DNA of 64,000 nucleotides, from the NCBI RefSeq assembly GCF_007097145.1, contig NZ_VJVZ01000007.1, positions 203,267 to 267,266 on the forward strand. Direction: 5' to 3'. Origin of the DNA: Flavobacterium zepuense. GTDB lineage: Bacteria > Bacteroidota > Bacteroidia > Flavobacteriales > Flavobacteriaceae. Made by a program: the position numbers and the translations under genes. Position 1 is the first letter of the stretch. Every line of letters begins with the position of its first letter. A model generated the notes under the pieces. That model had not been told where the DNA came from. It worked only from the letters and a program-made list of their open reading frames with translations, and ran no database searches. Shown here in pieces: positions 30,237 through 39,994 of the stretch.

Positions 30237-31625
30237 ATGAAACTACATACACAAGCCTATTCTTTTAACGCCGACATGTATACTGCCGTTGGGCTCTACA
30301 TGGGGCTGCGCAACCACTACCGCAAACCGTGCCTGCTGGAGGGTAACGATTACCACTCCCGTGCCGACAGTACCTCCTACATCGGGCTCGACCCGCTTAT
30401 AGAAATTACAGTGTTTGATGCTGTTATTACAATAGATGTTGCCGGGCAAAAAACCGAGCACCCCATTACAGATAAACGCAAAGTTACCCAACAGGTTCAG
30501 CAGATTATTGCAGGGTTCGACTTTGCCAATCCGTTTACCAATAACGGCTTCCTGACCTACTTTGGTTTCGAATATTCGCATTTTGAAGAAACGGTTGCCG
30601 AAGAAAAGCCGTCTGACCTGAACATACCCAAGGCCTACTTTATATTGTATAAGTATTTAATAGTACTGGACCATTTTCATGATACCGGCGAAATTCTATA
30701 CAACTCTATAGACGGTACAACAAAACCCGACACCGATTTTGAAGCCCTGTTGCGCAGGCAGAGTTTTACGCTATTGCCTTTTGAAACCAAAGGCGACGAG
30801 AAAACCCTGATAGCGAATAATGAGTTTATAGATTTGGTAAACAAAGCCAAAGAACATATTTACAGGGGCAATGTTTTTCAGCTTGTGGTATCGCGCCCAT
30901 TCTCGCAGCCCTTTTTTGGCGACGATTTCGAGGTGTATCGACAGTTGCGCAGGCTTAACCCCTCGCCCTACCTGTTTTATGTAGATATGGAGTCGTACCG
31001 CTTAATGGGGTCCTCGCCCGAAACACAGATACGCCTTAAAGATGGCATGGCATCCATACACCCCATTGCGGGCACGGTTAAAAAAACCGGCAATGCCGCT
31101 ACCGACGTACATAACACCAACGAACTGCTGCACGACGAAAAAGAAAACGCTGAGCACACCATGCTGGTAGACCTTGCACGTAACGACCTGAGTAAATATT
31201 GCAACGATGTGCATATAGCATCATACAAAGAGGTACAGCATTTTTCGCACGTAATACATTTGGTATCTAAAGTAACAGGCCAGGCCGAAGCTACCGATGC
31301 ATTGACGCTTTTTGCCGGAACGTTTCCCGCCGGAACGCTATCGGGCACACCCAAACCCGAGGCGTTAAAACTGATCCAGAAGTACGAGGTGAGTCCGCGT
31401 GAGTATTACGGCGGTGCCATAGGTTTTTTAGGTACCGATGGCAACATGAACCTTGCCATTGTAATACGCAGCATTTTTAGCAAAAATAACGAGCTGCACT
31501 ACCGCGCCGGTGCCGGTGTAGTGTTAGACTCCATTCCTGAAAACGAACTACAGGAAGTAAACAACAAACTGGGTGCCGTTCGCCGCGCCATAACCGCTGC
31601 GAACTCTCAGCCTTTACCACTTTAA
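30237..31625 (+). CDS. trpE: Anthranilate synthase component I
   Basis: 462 residues. The chorismate-binding core is clear: FQLVVSRPFSQPF, PYLFYVDMESYRLMGSSPET, IHPIAGTVKKTG, LVDLARNDLSKYC, FAGTFPAGTLSGTPKPEALK and YGGAIGFLGTDGNMNLAIVI RS. The N-terminal allosteric region includes LLEGNDYHSRADSTS, close to the Trp feedback site. It converts chorismate to anthranilate with TrpG. First structural gene of the operon, 29 bases after the attenuator terminator. Confidence 0.97.
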   Translation: MKLHTQAYSFNADMYTAVGLYMGLRNHYRKPCLLEGNDYHSRADSTSYIGLDPLIEITVFDAVITIDVAGQKTEHPITDKRKVTQQVQQIIAGFDFANPFTNNGFLTYFGFEYSHFEETVAEEKPSDLNIPKAYFILYKYLIVLDHFHDTGEILYNSIDGTTKPDTDFEALLRRQSFTLLPFETKGDEKTLIANNEFIDLVNKAKEHIYRGNVFQLVVSRPFSQPFFGDDFEVYRQLRRLNPSPYLFYVDMESYRLMGSSPETQIRLKDGMASIHPIAGTVKKTGNAATDVHNTNELLHDEKENAEHTMLVDLARNDLSKYCNDVHIASYKEVQHFSHVIHLVSKVTGQAEATDALTLFAGTFPAGTLSGTPKPEALKLIQKYEVSPREYYGGAIGFLGTDGNMNLAIVIRSIFSKNNELHYRAGAGVVLDSIPENELQEVNNKLGAVRRAITAANSQPLPL

Positions 31626-31661
31626 AAACTTTCGACTCTAAGACTTTTGACAAATACGATT

Positions 31662-32225
31662 ATGAAAATAGGTATAATAGATAATTTCGACTCCTTTGTA
31701 TACAACCTTGTGCGCTATGTGCGCGAAACTGATAATGCAGAAGTAATTGTGCAGCGCAACAACGAGGTAGATTATGATGAACTCGACACTTGCGATGCCC
31801 TATTGCTATCGCCCGGCCCAGGCATCCCATCCGAAGCCGGAGAACTGCTCGATGTTATAAAGCGCTATTCGGGCAAAAAGAAATTGCTGGGCGTTTGCCT
31901 GGGCCATCAGGCTATTGCCGAAGTTTTTGGCGGACATTTAGAGCAATGCCCCGAGCCTGTTCACGGCAAGGCTACTGACATGGAAATACTTACGCCTGAC
32001 CCGCTTTTTGAGGGACTGCCGCAAACCATGCCCGTGGGCCGCTACCACAGCTGGAAAATTACCGCACAGGATAATCCGCTACTACAAATAACTGCCCAAA
32101 CCGCCGATGGTACCGTTATGGCACTGCGCCATGCCACACACCCCACCAGCGGCGTACAGTTTCACCCGGAATCAGTACTAACCCCGCAGGGCAGGCAAAT
32201 TATAGAGAATTGGATAAGGGAATAA
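31662..32225 (+). CDS. trpG: Anthranilate synthase component II (glutamine amidotransferase)
   Basis: 187 residues from the ATG at 31662 (MKIGIIDNFDSFVYN); a TTG 15 bases upstream would add five residues but is unlikely. Class I amidotransferase triad: Cys 79 in LLGVCLGHQAIA, His 168 and Glu 170 in GVQFHPESVL. It supplies ammonia to TrpE. It is separate from trpE and trpD in this organism. A 266-base gap with three palindromic repeats follows before trpD. Confidence 0.97.
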   Translation: MKIGIIDNFDSFVYNLVRYVRETDNAEVIVQRNNEVDYDELDTCDALLLSPGPGIPSEAGELLDVIKRYSGKKKLLGVCLGHQAIAEVFGGHLEQCPEPVHGKATDMEILTPDPLFEGLPQTMPVGRYHSWKITAQDNPLLQITAQTADGTVMALRHATHPTSGVQFHPESVLTPQGRQIIENWIRE

Positions 32226-32244
32226 TTACGAATTTTGAATTGGA

Positions 32245-32277
32245 CCTCACCCCCAACCCCTCTCCGAAGGAGAGGGG
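32245..32277. repeat. Palindromic intergenic repeat, copy 1
   Basis: CCTCACCCCCAACCCC followed by the palindrome CCTCTCCGAAGGAGAGGGG. The same unit occurs inverted twice in this gap. It reads in one frame as LTPNPSPKERG, a familiar spurious translation of this element. Confidence 0.85.
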
Positions 32278-32347
32278 AGCCGAGAACGGGTACAGTTCGC
32301 AATTATATACAATATATCTTTGCTCAAAACAGCCGAGTGTAGCTGCT

Positions 32348-32378
32348 CCCTCTCCTTTGGAGAGGGCTGGGGTGAGGA
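32348..32378. repeat. Palindromic intergenic repeat, copy 2 (inverted)
   Basis: CCCTCTCCTTTGGAGAGGG followed by CTGGGGTGAGG; reverse orientation relative to copy 1. Confidence 0.85.
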
Positions 32379-32446
32379 CAAAACAAAAGCTTCACGCGAT
32401 TCAATAAATAACAATTAACGCTACTCTAATACCCCCTGTGTAGTTG

Positions 32447-32480
32447 CCCCTCTCCTTCGGAGAGGGGTTGGGGTGAGGTC
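32447..32480. repeat. Palindromic intergenic repeat, copy 3 (inverted)
   Basis: CCCCTCTCCTTCGGAGAGGGG followed by TTGGGGTGAGGTC, ending 11 bases before trpD. The strong stem may stabilise or partly terminate the trp transcript. Confidence 0.85.
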
Positions 32481-32491
32481 TCCAAAAAAAA

Positions 32492-33475
32492 ATGAAACAC
32501 ATACTCGATAAAATAATAACCCGCGCCCACCTCGATAAAACCGAGGCCTATAATTGCATGCTTGCCATTGGCAACGGCACGCTAAACGATGCGCAAACCG
32601 TGGCCCTTATTACCGGCATACAAATGCGTGGCCTGCAGCTCGACGAGCTTAACGGCTTTCGCGAAGCGTTGCTGGAACTTGCCCTGCCCATGCATTTTGA
32701 TGTAGGCGACAGCATAGATGTTTGCGGTACCGGCGGCGATGGCAAGAATACGTTTAATATCTCTACCGCCACGGCGTTTGTATTGGCGGGTATGGGCTAT
32801 AAAGTGGTAAAGCACGGCAATTATGGGGTGAGTTCGCTTTGCGGGTCGAGTAACGTGTTGGAGAATTTAGGCTACACTTTTACCAACGATCGCGATATAC
32901 TGCAAAAGCAGCTTAATAGCGCCAAGATTTGCTTTATGCATGCGCCGCTGTTCCATCCCGCACTAAAGGCAGTAGCGCCGTTGCGAAAAGCATTAGGCAT
33001 TGCCACATTTTTTAACAGCATGGGGCCGCTGGTAAATCCGGCCAACCCAACGCACCAATTGTCAGGAACCTACTCGTTAGAGCTGGCACGGCAATACCAG
33101 CATGTGCTGCGTACAGAACGTAAAGAGTTTACCGTATTGCACGGCATGGATGGTTTTGATGAGCTTACCTTCATTGGTGTAACCCGTGTACTGGGTCAGC
33201 AGCGTGACGAACTTATCGAAGGCTCGCCGTTAAAATCAACAATAAACTTATCTCAAATTTCAGGTGGCGACACCGTAGATGCAGCCGCAGAATTGTTGGC
33301 TAACCTATTACAAGGCAAAGGCACTGAACAGCAAAACACCGTATTGGCGGGCAATGTAGCACTGGCGTTGCAGACCTTCCACCCACAAAAAAGCTTTGAA
33401 GTGGCTTTCGCCGAAGCGTATGAGGCTGTGCTATCCGGCAACGCCATCAATCCCCTAAAAAAGATAACATCATGA
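32492..33475 (+). CDS. trpD: Anthranilate phosphoribosyltransferase
   Basis: 327 residues. Phosphoribosyl-binding motif VCGTGGDGKNTFNISTATAF, KHGNYGVSSLCGSSNVLENL and the FFNSMGPLVNPANPTHQ segment are characteristic. It transfers phosphoribosyl to anthranilate. It overlaps trpC by four bases (ATGA), so the two are translationally coupled. Confidence 0.97.
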   Translation: MKHILDKIITRAHLDKTEAYNCMLAIGNGTLNDAQTVALITGIQMRGLQLDELNGFREALLELALPMHFDVGDSIDVCGTGGDGKNTFNISTATAFVLAGMGYKVVKHGNYGVSSLCGSSNVLENLGYTFTNDRDILQKQLNSAKICFMHAPLFHPALKAVAPLRKALGIATFFNSMGPLVNPANPTHQLSGTYSLELARQYQHVLRTERKEFTVLHGMDGFDELTFIGVTRVLGQQRDELIEGSPLKSTINLSQISGGDTVDAAAELLANLLQGKGTEQQNTVLAGNVALALQTFHPQKSFEVAFAEAYEAVLSGNAINPLKKITS

Positions 33476-34242
33476 ATGTATTAGAACAGATAGTTGCCAA
33501 CAAACGCCGGGAGGTTGAAGCCGTTAAACAGTCGTTTTCGATAGATTGTTTCCGCGAAAGCGAGCATTTTAACCGTGAAACTCTTTCGTTAAGTGACGCT
33601 ATAACCAAAGCAGTTTTTGGCATTATTGCCGAGATAAAACGCAAATCGCCCAGTGGCGGCGACATAAAATTGGGATTAGACGTAGCCGAACAAGCCGCTT
33701 TTTACGAGCACAACGGTGCAAGCGGCATTTCGATTTTGACTGATAAAGACTACTTCGGCGGAAGCCTTAACGATATTGCAACCGCTCGCCGTGTTGCACA
33801 TTTGCCGCTGCTGCGCAAAGAGTTTATAATTGATGAAATTCAGCTGTACGAGGCCAAAGCCGCCGGTGCCGATGCCGTTTTGCTGATAGGCGCCATACTA
33901 CAATCGCAGGAAGCTACCTACCTTACCAATGTGGCCCGCAACCTGGGCCTGGAAGTTTTGTATGAAGTACATACGGCCGAGGAAGTCGGCTTTATCCCTG
34001 CGGAAGTCGATTTGGTGGCGGTTAATAACCGCGACCTTAAAGCGCAGCAAACTACCTTACAGCATTCGTTCGATTTGATTAAGATTTTGCCGAAGCATAT
34101 CCCGGCCATATCGGCATCAGGCATCAGGACGACTGAAGATATTGATGCACTAAAGGCCGCCGGTTTTAAAGGGGCGCTTATTGGCGAGAGCATCCTTCGC
34201 GAAGGCCACCTGGCCGAACTGGTTAAACACTTAAGGTCATGA
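33472..34242 (+). CDS. trpC: Indole-3-glycerol phosphate synthase
   Basis: 256 residues, monofunctional TIM barrel. [20 protein letters not shown] holds the catalytic Lys, [48 protein letters not shown] and [12 protein letters not shown] follow in the usual order. It closes the indole ring. It overlaps both trpD and the trpF part by ATGA junctions. Confidence 0.97.
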   Translation: MNVLEQIVANKRREVEAVKQSFSIDCFRESEHFNRETLSLSDAITKAVFGIIAEIKRKSPSGGDIKLGLDVAEQAAFYEHNGASGISILTDKDYFGGSLNDIATARRVAHLPLLRKEFIIDEIQLYEAKAAGADAVLLIGAILQSQEATYLTNVARNLGLEVLYEVHTAEEVGFIPAEVDLVAVNNRDLKAQQTTLQHSFDLIKILPKHIPAISASGIRTTEDIDALKAAGFKGALIGESILREGHLAELVKHLRS

Positions 34243-36023
34243 TAAAAGTATGCGGACTGACTGATAACGCAAGCAGCCGGCTGGTAGCCGAAATCAGTGG
34301 TATAACCCATTTAGGCTTCATATTTTATGAAGGTTCCAAGCGTTTTACTACCACAAGCTTTGACACCACTAAGAAAAAAGTGGGCGTATTTGTAAATGCT
34401 TCCGTAGCTTATATTAAAGAGCGGGTTGCCCTGCACAAATTAGATGTATTGCAACTGCACGGCAGTGAAAGCCCCGACTTTATCAGGCAATTACCCGAAG
34501 GTTTTAAAATTATAAAGGCATTTGGTATTGCCACGGAAGCCGACCTCGAAGCCACTAAAGCCTACGAAAACCTGGTTGATTACTTTTTATTCGACACCAA
34601 AAGCGAGAGGCATGGCGGCACGGGTATCGTGTTTAACTGGCATATTTTAGACAATTATAACGGCAACACGCCTTTTATACTAAGTGGTGGCATCGGGCCG
34701 GATTCGGCACAGGCACTACAGGAGTTTAGCCACCCAAAATTAGCAGGTTATGACCTTAACAGCCGTTTTGAGGTTGCACCAAAAGAAAAAGACCCAACGG
34801 CTATTGCCAACTTTTTAAAAGTACTGAAAATGAAAACACCCTCTTATTTAGATACCGATGCACTTGGTTTTTATGGCGAATTTGGCGGTGCCTATGTGCC
34901 GGAACTGCTTCGCCCCAATGTAGAAGAACTGGATGCCGCTTTTAACGCTTATTGCTTTACCGAGTCCTTTGAAACCGATTATAAACAGCTGCTTAAAGAT
35001 TTTGTAGGCCGCCCTACCCCGCTGTATTTTGCAGGCAGGCTGAGCGAAAAATATGGCGCTACCATCTACTTAAAGCGCGAAGATTTGTGCCATACCGGTG
35101 CACATAAAGTCAACAATACGGTCGGGCAAATATTGCTTGCCAAACACATGGGCAAGACCAATATTATTGCCGAAACCGGTGCGGGCCAACATGGTGTGGC
35201 AACAGCAACCGTCTGCGCGCTTATGGGGCTTAACTGTATTGTGTATATGGGCGAAAAAGATATTGAACGCCAGGCCCCTAACGTGCAGCGCATGAAAATG
35301 CTTGGCGCCGAAGTTAAGCCGGCAACATCGGGCAGTAAAACGCTCAAAGATGCTACTAACGAGGCCATTCGCCACTGGATTAACCACCCTGACTCGTATT
35401 ATTTGATAGGTAGTGTGGTGGGTCCGCACCCCTACCCAAAAATTGTAGCGTACTTTCAGTCGGTTATCTCTAAAGAAATGGAGCAGCAGTTGCTGGAAAA
35501 AACCGGGAAGACCTACCCTAACAAAGTAATTGCCTGTGTGGGTGGCGGCAGTAACGCAGCCGGTGCATTTTACCAATATTACGATAATCCTGAAGTTGAA
35601 CTTGTAGCGGTTGAGGCGGCAGGCTTGGGTATCAATTCGGGTAAATCGGCAGCTACCAGCGTGTTGGGTACGCCGGGGGTTTTGCATGGCAGCCTGACCC
35701 TATTAATGCAGGACGAAGACGGCCAGGTAACCGAACCGCACTCCATCTCGGCAGGGTTAGACTATCCGGGAATCGGGCCGCTGCATGCGCATACCATCGC
35801 TACCGGACGCGCCACAAGCATTGCCATTACCGATGACGAGGCACTGGCTTCGGCATTAGAATTATCGCTGCTTGAAGGTATTATCCCGGCATTAGAAAGC
35901 GCGCATGCCCTTTCGGCGCTAAGCAAAATGGAACTAAAAAAAGAGGATATCATTGTGGTGAACCTTTCGGGGCGCGGCGACAAGGATATGAATACGTACA
36001 TGGAAAAATTTTCAAACCTATGA
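34239..36023 (+). CDS. trpF-trpB: TrpF-TrpB in one reading frame: phosphoribosylanthranilate isomerase + tryptophan synthase beta
   Basis: 594 codons. Residues 1-197 are TrpF ([10 protein letters not shown] with catalytic Cys 5, [12 protein letters not shown] with Asp 119, LSGGIGPDS). From Met 198 (base 34830) the sequence is a complete Trp[24 protein letters not shown] Lys 290 in [18 protein letters not shown] and [10 protein letters not shown]. The joint reads [11 protein letters not shown] with no stop. At the junction the bases are CTGAAAATGAAAAC; one A fewer would give CTGAAATGA, i.e. a TrpF stop overlapping the TrpB ATG by ATGA, as at the other junctions of this operon. So it is either a true fusion created by one inserted base or a sequencing indel. 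TrpB alone may also be made from the internal ATG. Confidence 0.93.
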   Translation: MIKVCGLTDNASSRLVAEISGITHLGFIFYEGSKRFTTTSFDTTKKKVGVFVNASVAYIKERVALHKLDVLQLHGSESPDFIRQLPEGFKIIKAFGIATEADLEATKAYENLVDYFLFDTKSERHGGTGIVFNWHILDNYNGNTPFILSGGIGPDSAQALQEFSHPKLAGYDLNSRFEVAPKEKDPTAIANFLKVLKMKTPSYLDTDALGFYGEFGGAYVPELLRPNVEELDAAFNAYCFTESFETDYKQLLKDFVGRPTPLYFAGRLSEKYGATIYLKREDLCHTGAHKVNNTVGQILLAKHMGKTNIIAETGAGQHGVATATVCALMGLNCIVYMGEKDIERQAPNVQRMKMLGAEVKPATSGSKTLKDATNEAIRHWINHPDSYYLIGSVVGPHPYPKIVAYFQSVISKEMEQQLLEKTGKTYPNKVIACVGGGSNAAGAFYQYYDNPEVELVAVEAAGLGINSGKSAATSVLGTPGVLHGSLTLLMQDEDGQVTEPHSISAGLDYPGIGPLHAHTIATGRATSIAITDDEALASALELSLLEGIIPALESAHALSALSKMELKKEDIIVVNLSGRGDKDMNTYMEKFSNL

Positions 36024-36763
36024 ACCCCTTTAAAAAAGACAGCAAGCAGGTAAGCATTTTTGTAACGGCAGGATATCCCAATTTCCACAGCCTAAAAGGT
36101 CAGCTACTACAATTGCAACAACTGGGCGTAGATTTTGCCGAGGTTGGCATCCCGTTCTCCGACCCAATGGCCGATGGCCCTGTAATTCAGGAAACCAGCA
36201 GCATTGCCCTTGCCAACGGTATGAAGTTAGGTATATTGTTACAACAGTTGGAGGATATGCAAAGTGAGATTTACATTCCGTTGGTGCTAATGGGATATCT
36301 AAACCCTGTATTGCAATTCGGGCTTGATGCCTTTCTGCAAAGATGCCGGTCGCTTAACATCGCCTCACTTATTTTACCCGACCTGTCGGTTGAATTATAC
36401 GAAACGAAGTATAAGTCGGCGTTCGAAAAATACGGCATTCCCGTTACGTTTTTAGTCACACCCCTAACACCCGATGCCCGTGTACAGCGCATTGCACAGG
36501 TGTGCCAAAACAGCTTTGTGTACCTGGTAGGACAAACCGGAATTACCGGTCAGGGTTACGATATCAGCAACACCCTATCCAGCCGCTACGCCGAACTTAA
36601 AACCCTGTGCGGCAGCACTCCCCTTTTTCTTGGTTTTGGTATCGACTCCAAACAAAAGAAAGAACAGGCCTTTAAAAGTGTAGATGGCGTTATTGTAGGT
36701 ACGGCCTATTTAAAAGCTGTTAAGGTAGGGAATGAGGAGGAGTTTTTGAAGGGGTTGGTTTAG
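36020..36763 (+). CDS. trpA: Tryptophan synthase alpha subunit
   Basis: 247 residues. Catalytic Glu 41 and Asp 52 in [58 protein letters not shown], and the phosphate loop [11 protein letters not shown]. It cleaves indole-3-glycerol phosphate and passes indole to TrpB. Overlaps the trpB stop by ATGA. Last gene of the operon; terminator at 37004-37037. Confidence 0.97.
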   Translation: MNPFKKDSKQVSIFVTAGYPNFHSLKGQLLQLQQLGVDFAEVGIPFSDPMADGPVIQETSSIALANGMKLGILLQQLEDMQSEIYIPLVLMGYLNPVLQFGLDAFLQRCRSLNIASLILPDLSVELYETKYKSAFEKYGIPVTFLVTPLTPDARVQRIAQVCQNSFVYLVGQTGITGQGYDISNTLSSRYAELKTLCGSTPLFLGFGIDSKQKKEQAFKSVDGVIVGTAYLKAVKVGNEEEFLKGLV

Positions 36764-37003
36764 TGTATCTCCCTATTGAATAATGAGATTGCCGCGGTCG
36801 TACCTCCCTCGCAAAGACAGCAACGGGTACAGCTCGTTTAGCCAGGAGCCTGTCATTACGAACGAAGCTTGCGGAGTGAAGCAATCTCACGCGATATTGA
36901 GAACACGTCCTTTTTCGCTGTGCGAGCGTCTCGCTCGTACCGGCTCCGTTATACGGGCACGAGCGGAACGCTCGCGCCAGCAATACCAAAACTTACTCAA
37001 ACC
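36764..37003. repeat. Repeat-rich intergenic region after trpA
   Basis: 240 bases without a credible gene. It holds a GTCATTACGAACGAAGC-type dispersed element (about 36852-36892) and a long hairpin with arms 36922-36939 (GCGAGCGTCTCGCTCGTA) and 36958-36975 (two mismatches over 18 bases). Both resemble small dispersed intergenic palindromes of Bacteroidota. Confidence 0.6.
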
Positions 37004-37037
37004 AAAACAGCCGCACTAATTAAGTACGGCTGTTTTT
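37004..37037 (+). terminator. Terminator of the trp operon
   Basis: Perfect 10-bp arms AAAACAGCCG (37004-37013) and CGGCTGTTTT (37027-37036), followed by T. A fragment AATGCGTCTCTACCCA at 37060-37075, just downstream, is shared with the element at 63614-63640. Confidence 0.85.
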
Positions 37038-37116
37038 GTATGACGTATGAAACGTATTCAATGCGTCTCTACCCACCATCGGCAGCTGTAAACTGCGACT
37101 GCGACTGAAAACTAAA

Positions 37117-38163
37117 CTACGCTTCTTCTTCCTCCGGGGTATGCGATTTAGAATAGTTACGCCATTTCTCTATCACATCCTGCATGTCCTGTGGCAGCTC
37201 GGTATCAAACCGAATGAATTCTTTAGTAACAGGGTGCTCAAAACCAAGAGTTTTGGCGTGCAGTGCCTGGCGTGGCAGTGTTTTAAAGCAGTTTTCTATA
37301 AACTGTTTGTATTTGGTAAACGTAGTACCTTTAAGTATACGCCCGCCGCCGTAACGGGCATCGTTAAAAAGAGTGTGCCCAATGTGTTTCATGTGTACAC
37401 GAATCTGGTGGGTACGGCCGGTTTCTAACTTACAGGAAATTAGCGTAACGTAGCCAAAACGCTCTAACACCTTATAGTGTGTAACGGCGTGCTTGCCCTG
37501 GTCTTCATCGGCAAAAACAGCCATTTGCATACGGTCTTTAACATGGCGGCCTATGTTGTCCTCAATAGTACCTTCATCATCATTAACATTACCCCAAACA
37601 AGGGCAATATATTCACGTTCAGATGTTTTATCGGCAAACTGTTTGGTTAGGTAAGCCATTGCCTGATCGGTCTTAGCAACCACCAAAAGTCCCGATGTAT
37701 CTTTATCAATTCGGTGTACCAACCCCGGCCTGTCGCTGCTGTTCATGGGCAGGTTCTCAAAATGGTAAGCAAGGGCATTAACCAGCGTACCGCTATAATT
37801 GCCATGCCCCGGGTGCACCACCATACCCGGCTCTTTGTTAACCACCAAAAGCTGGTCGTCTTCAAAAACTATATTAAGCGGAATGTTTTCCGGCTCAAGC
37901 AAATACTCATACGGTGGGTGTTCTAAAAGCACACGCACCACATCATTAGATTTTACCTTGTGGTTGCTTTTAACAGCAATATCATTCACATAAATGTTAC
38001 CCGCAGCGGCTGCCTGCTGTATTTTATTACGCGTGGCATTTTCTACAAGGTTCATTAAAAATTTATCTACACGCAGGGGCTGCTGGCCCTTACCGGCTTC
38101 AAAGCGGTAGTGCTCATACAACTCATCATCCGGGTCCTGCTCTACAATTGGCTTACTCGTCAT
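37117..38163 (-). CDS. rluD: RluD-type 23S rRNA pseudouridine synthase
   Basis: 348 residues. N-terminal S4 RNA-binding domain (about 28-90; LRVDKFLMNLVENATRNKIQ) then the RluA-family catalytic domain with GLVHRIDKDTSGLLVVAKT (catalytic Asp about 153), GRTHQIRVHMKHIGH and HAKTLGFEHPVTKE. It makes pseudouridines in helix 69 of 23S rRNA by family knowledge. It overlaps the PASTA gene by 11 bases, so they form an operon. The C-terminal tail is acidic (TPEEEEA). Confidence 0.95.
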   Translation of the reverse strand: MTSKPIVEQDPDDELYEHYRFEAGKGQQPLRVDKFLMNLVENATRNKIQQAAAAGNIYVNDIAVKSNHKVKSNDVVRVLLEHPPYEYLLEPENIPLNIVFEDDQLLVVNKEPGMVVHPGHGNYSGTLVNALAYHFENLPMNSSDRPGLVHRIDKDTSGLLVVAKTDQAMAYLTKQFADKTSEREYIALVWGNVNDDEGTIEDNIGRHVKDRMQMAVFADEDQGKHAVTHYKVLERFGYVTLISCKLETGRTHQIRVHMKHIGHTLFNDARYGGGRILKGTTFTKYKQFIENCFKTLPRQALHAKTLGFEHPVTKEFIRFDTELPQDMQDVIEKWRNYSKSHTPEEEEA

Positions 38164-38770
38164 TATCTTCTGCTGGTTCCAGCGTTCTTACATCATTAAT
38201 ACTGTCATTTTCCTGGTAGCCTGTTTTGCCATCGCCAAGAACAAGGTCTATTTTACTGGCCTTCATTACTTTATCGCCAGCTTTAAGCTTTTTGCCTTTT
38301 TGTTTCATTTCTAACACCACATCTTTTGCCAGATACGGCACATAGGTTTTAGTACCTTCCTGCAGGCCAAGGCTTTGCAGTGTAGGCACAGCCTGCCTGT
38401 AGGTTTTTTGTATCAGGTCGGGCATGGCAACAGTGCTGTAACCGCCGCTGTTTACCTTAACATATATTTTACGGTCTTCCTTTACGTTAACCTTAGGCAG
38501 CGGATCCTGCTCTGTAATAGTATAGGGCGGAAAATCAGGGTTAAAATCAACCGTATCAAGCACAACAGCTTCCAGGTCTATATTCTCAAGCGTTTCGGTA
38601 GCCTTTGCCACAGTTAGTTTATGCAGGTCCGGCACGGGTATAACATTGCCATGATCGGTAGCAATGCTAAGCCATTGCAGTAATAAAAATACTACAACAA
38701 CTATAATCCCTAAGGCTATGGCAACCTGCTTAAAAAAAACTTTACTCTTTAAAAATTCTTTAACGCTCAT
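38153..38770 (-). CDS. PASTA-domain membrane protein
   Basis: 205 residues. Short cytoplasmic N-terminus, one membrane helix (about 13-33), then PASTA repeats in the periplasm: VIPVPDLHKLTVAKATETLE, AMPDLIQKTYRQAVPTLQSL and a partial third with VLEMKQKGKKLKAGDKVMK. Acidic C-terminus. PASTA domains bind peptidoglycan or muropeptides. There is no kinase domain, so it is the stand-alone form common in Bacteroidota. Divergent from ddl and cotranscribed with rluD; a cell-wall role fits. Confidence 0.93.
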   Translation of the reverse strand: MSVKEFLKSKVFFKQVAIALGIIVVVVFLLLQWLSIATDHGNVIPVPDLHKLTVAKATETLENIDLEAVVLDTVDFNPDFPPYTITEQDPLPKVNVKEDRKIYVKVNSGGYSTVAMPDLIQKTYRQAVPTLQSLGLQEGTKTYVPYLAKDVVLEMKQKGKKLKAGDKVMKASKIDLVLGDGKTGYQENDSINDVRTLEPAEDNDE

Positions 38771-38833
38771 GTGTAATCAGTTTCCGCAAAGATATAAATA
38801 ATACTAAACTTTATAAGTTTACGCAAATAATGA

Positions 38834-38841
38834 TATTTTTG
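38834..38841 (+). promoter_or_regulatory. -7 box of the ddl promoter
   Basis: TATTTTTG matches TAnnTTTG, 47 bases before the ddl ATG. A clear -33 was not identified. Confidence 0.5.
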
Positions 38842-38888
38842 TGTGGGCTTAAGCGCATGCCGGGCCCTGCCAATATAACCTTATTTAA

Positions 38889-39875
38889 ATGAACATAGCT
38901 GTTGTAATGGGCGGATACTCAGATGAGTCTGTCATTTCTATACGAAGCGGGCAATTGATTTTAAACAATTTAGACCGCGCAAAATATAACCCGTTCGAAG
39001 TGCATATACTGCCCGAAGGCTGGCATGTACTTGTTAACGGCAACAAAATACCGGTGAATAAAGGCGATTTTTCGTTTGATAACGATGGCGCTAAAGTAAC
39101 TTTTGATGCTGTTGTAAATACCGTTCACGGCACCCCCGGCGAAGACGGCCACCTGCAATCGTACTGGGAACTTTTAGACATCCCGTACACCGGCTGCGGC
39201 TTTTACCAAAGCGCCCTTACTTTTAATAAGAGGGATACGCTGAGTGTGCTTTCTAAATTCAGCATTCCGCGTGCTAAGTCCATTTATTTATCTAAAGGAG
39301 ATGTCATTACAGCCGAAGATATTGTGAACACGCTTGGCCTGCCTTTTATGGTTAAGCCCAACCAGAGCGGCAGCAGCCTGGGTGTGAGCAAGGTAAACGA
39401 TGTGGCCGACCTGCAAAAGGCGCTCGACTTTGCTTTTGCCGAAGATAACGACATACTAATTGAATCGTACCTTAAAGGTATCGAGGTTTCTGTTGGGGTG
39501 CTGAACTATAACGGGAAAACCACGGTGCTGGGACTGACCGAAATTGTATCGCACAACGACTTTTTTGATTATGAGGCCAAATACCTGGGTAAGTCGGAAG
39601 AAATTACCCCGGCAAGGCTTGATGCCGCAACCGAACAAAAAGTGCGCGAAACAGCCGCTAAAGCCTACGAGGCATTGGGCATGAGCGGGTTTAGCCGTAC
39701 CGATTTTATTGTAATGGATGGCGAACCGCATTTTATAGAGATCAATACCAACCCCGGGCTATCGCCGCAGAGTATATTCCCTCAGCAGGCACAGCACGCC
39801 GGTATTGCTATGAGCGATTTGCTGGACAGCGAAATTAAACTGGCCCTGAACAGGAAAGTGCTTTGGAAGAAGTAG
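38889..39875 (+). CDS. ddl: D-alanine--D-alanine ligase
   Basis: 328 residues. N-terminal VVMGGYSDESVISIRSG, substrate segment VNTVHGTPGEDGHLQSYWEL, ATP-grasp core PFMVKPNQSGSSLGVSKV, SYLKGIEVSVGVLNYNG, GFSRTDFIVMDGEPHFIEIN TNPG. It makes D-Ala-D-Ala for peptidoglycan. Monocistronic; 119 bases with a dispersed repeat separate it from coaD. Confidence 0.96.
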   Translation: MNIAVVMGGYSDESVISIRSGQLILNNLDRAKYNPFEVHILPEGWHVLVNGNKIPVNKGDFSFDNDGAKVTFDAVVNTVHGTPGEDGHLQSYWELLDIPYTGCGFYQSALTFNKRDTLSVLSKFSIPRAKSIYLSKGDVITAEDIVNTLGLPFMVKPNQSGSSLGVSKVNDVADLQKALDFAFAEDNDILIESYLKGIEVSVGVLNYNGKTTVLGLTEIVSHNDFFDYEAKYLGKSEEITPARLDAATEQKVRETAAKAYEALGMSGFSRTDFIVMDGEPHFIEINTNPGLSPQSIFPQQAQHAGIAMSDLLDSEIKLALNRKVLWKK

Positions 39876-39925
39876 TTTTTTAGTTGACAGTTATTAGTTG
39901 TCGGTTCACAGTTTTCAGATCAACG

Positions 39926-39964
39926 TGTCATTCTGAGTGAAGTGCAACGGAGTCGAAGAATCTC
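39926..39964. repeat. Dispersed GTCATTCTGAG repeat
   Basis: GTCATTCTGAGTGAAGTGCA continuing to CGGAGTCGAAGAATCTCA. It is a complete copy of a short intergenic element, related to 26573 and 36852. The preceding GTTGACAGTTATTAGTTGTC is low-complexity sequence of the kind seen at 21398 and 27549. Confidence 0.6.
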
Positions 39965-39994
39965 AATAATAAAATTCCCCAAACTATAAACCTT

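Noticed and set aside
32210..32407. 65-residue plus-strand frame reading LTPNPSPKERG
   Set aside because: It is the translation of the palindromic repeat, starts inside trpG, and has no promoter or ribosome context. I count it as a repeat artefact.
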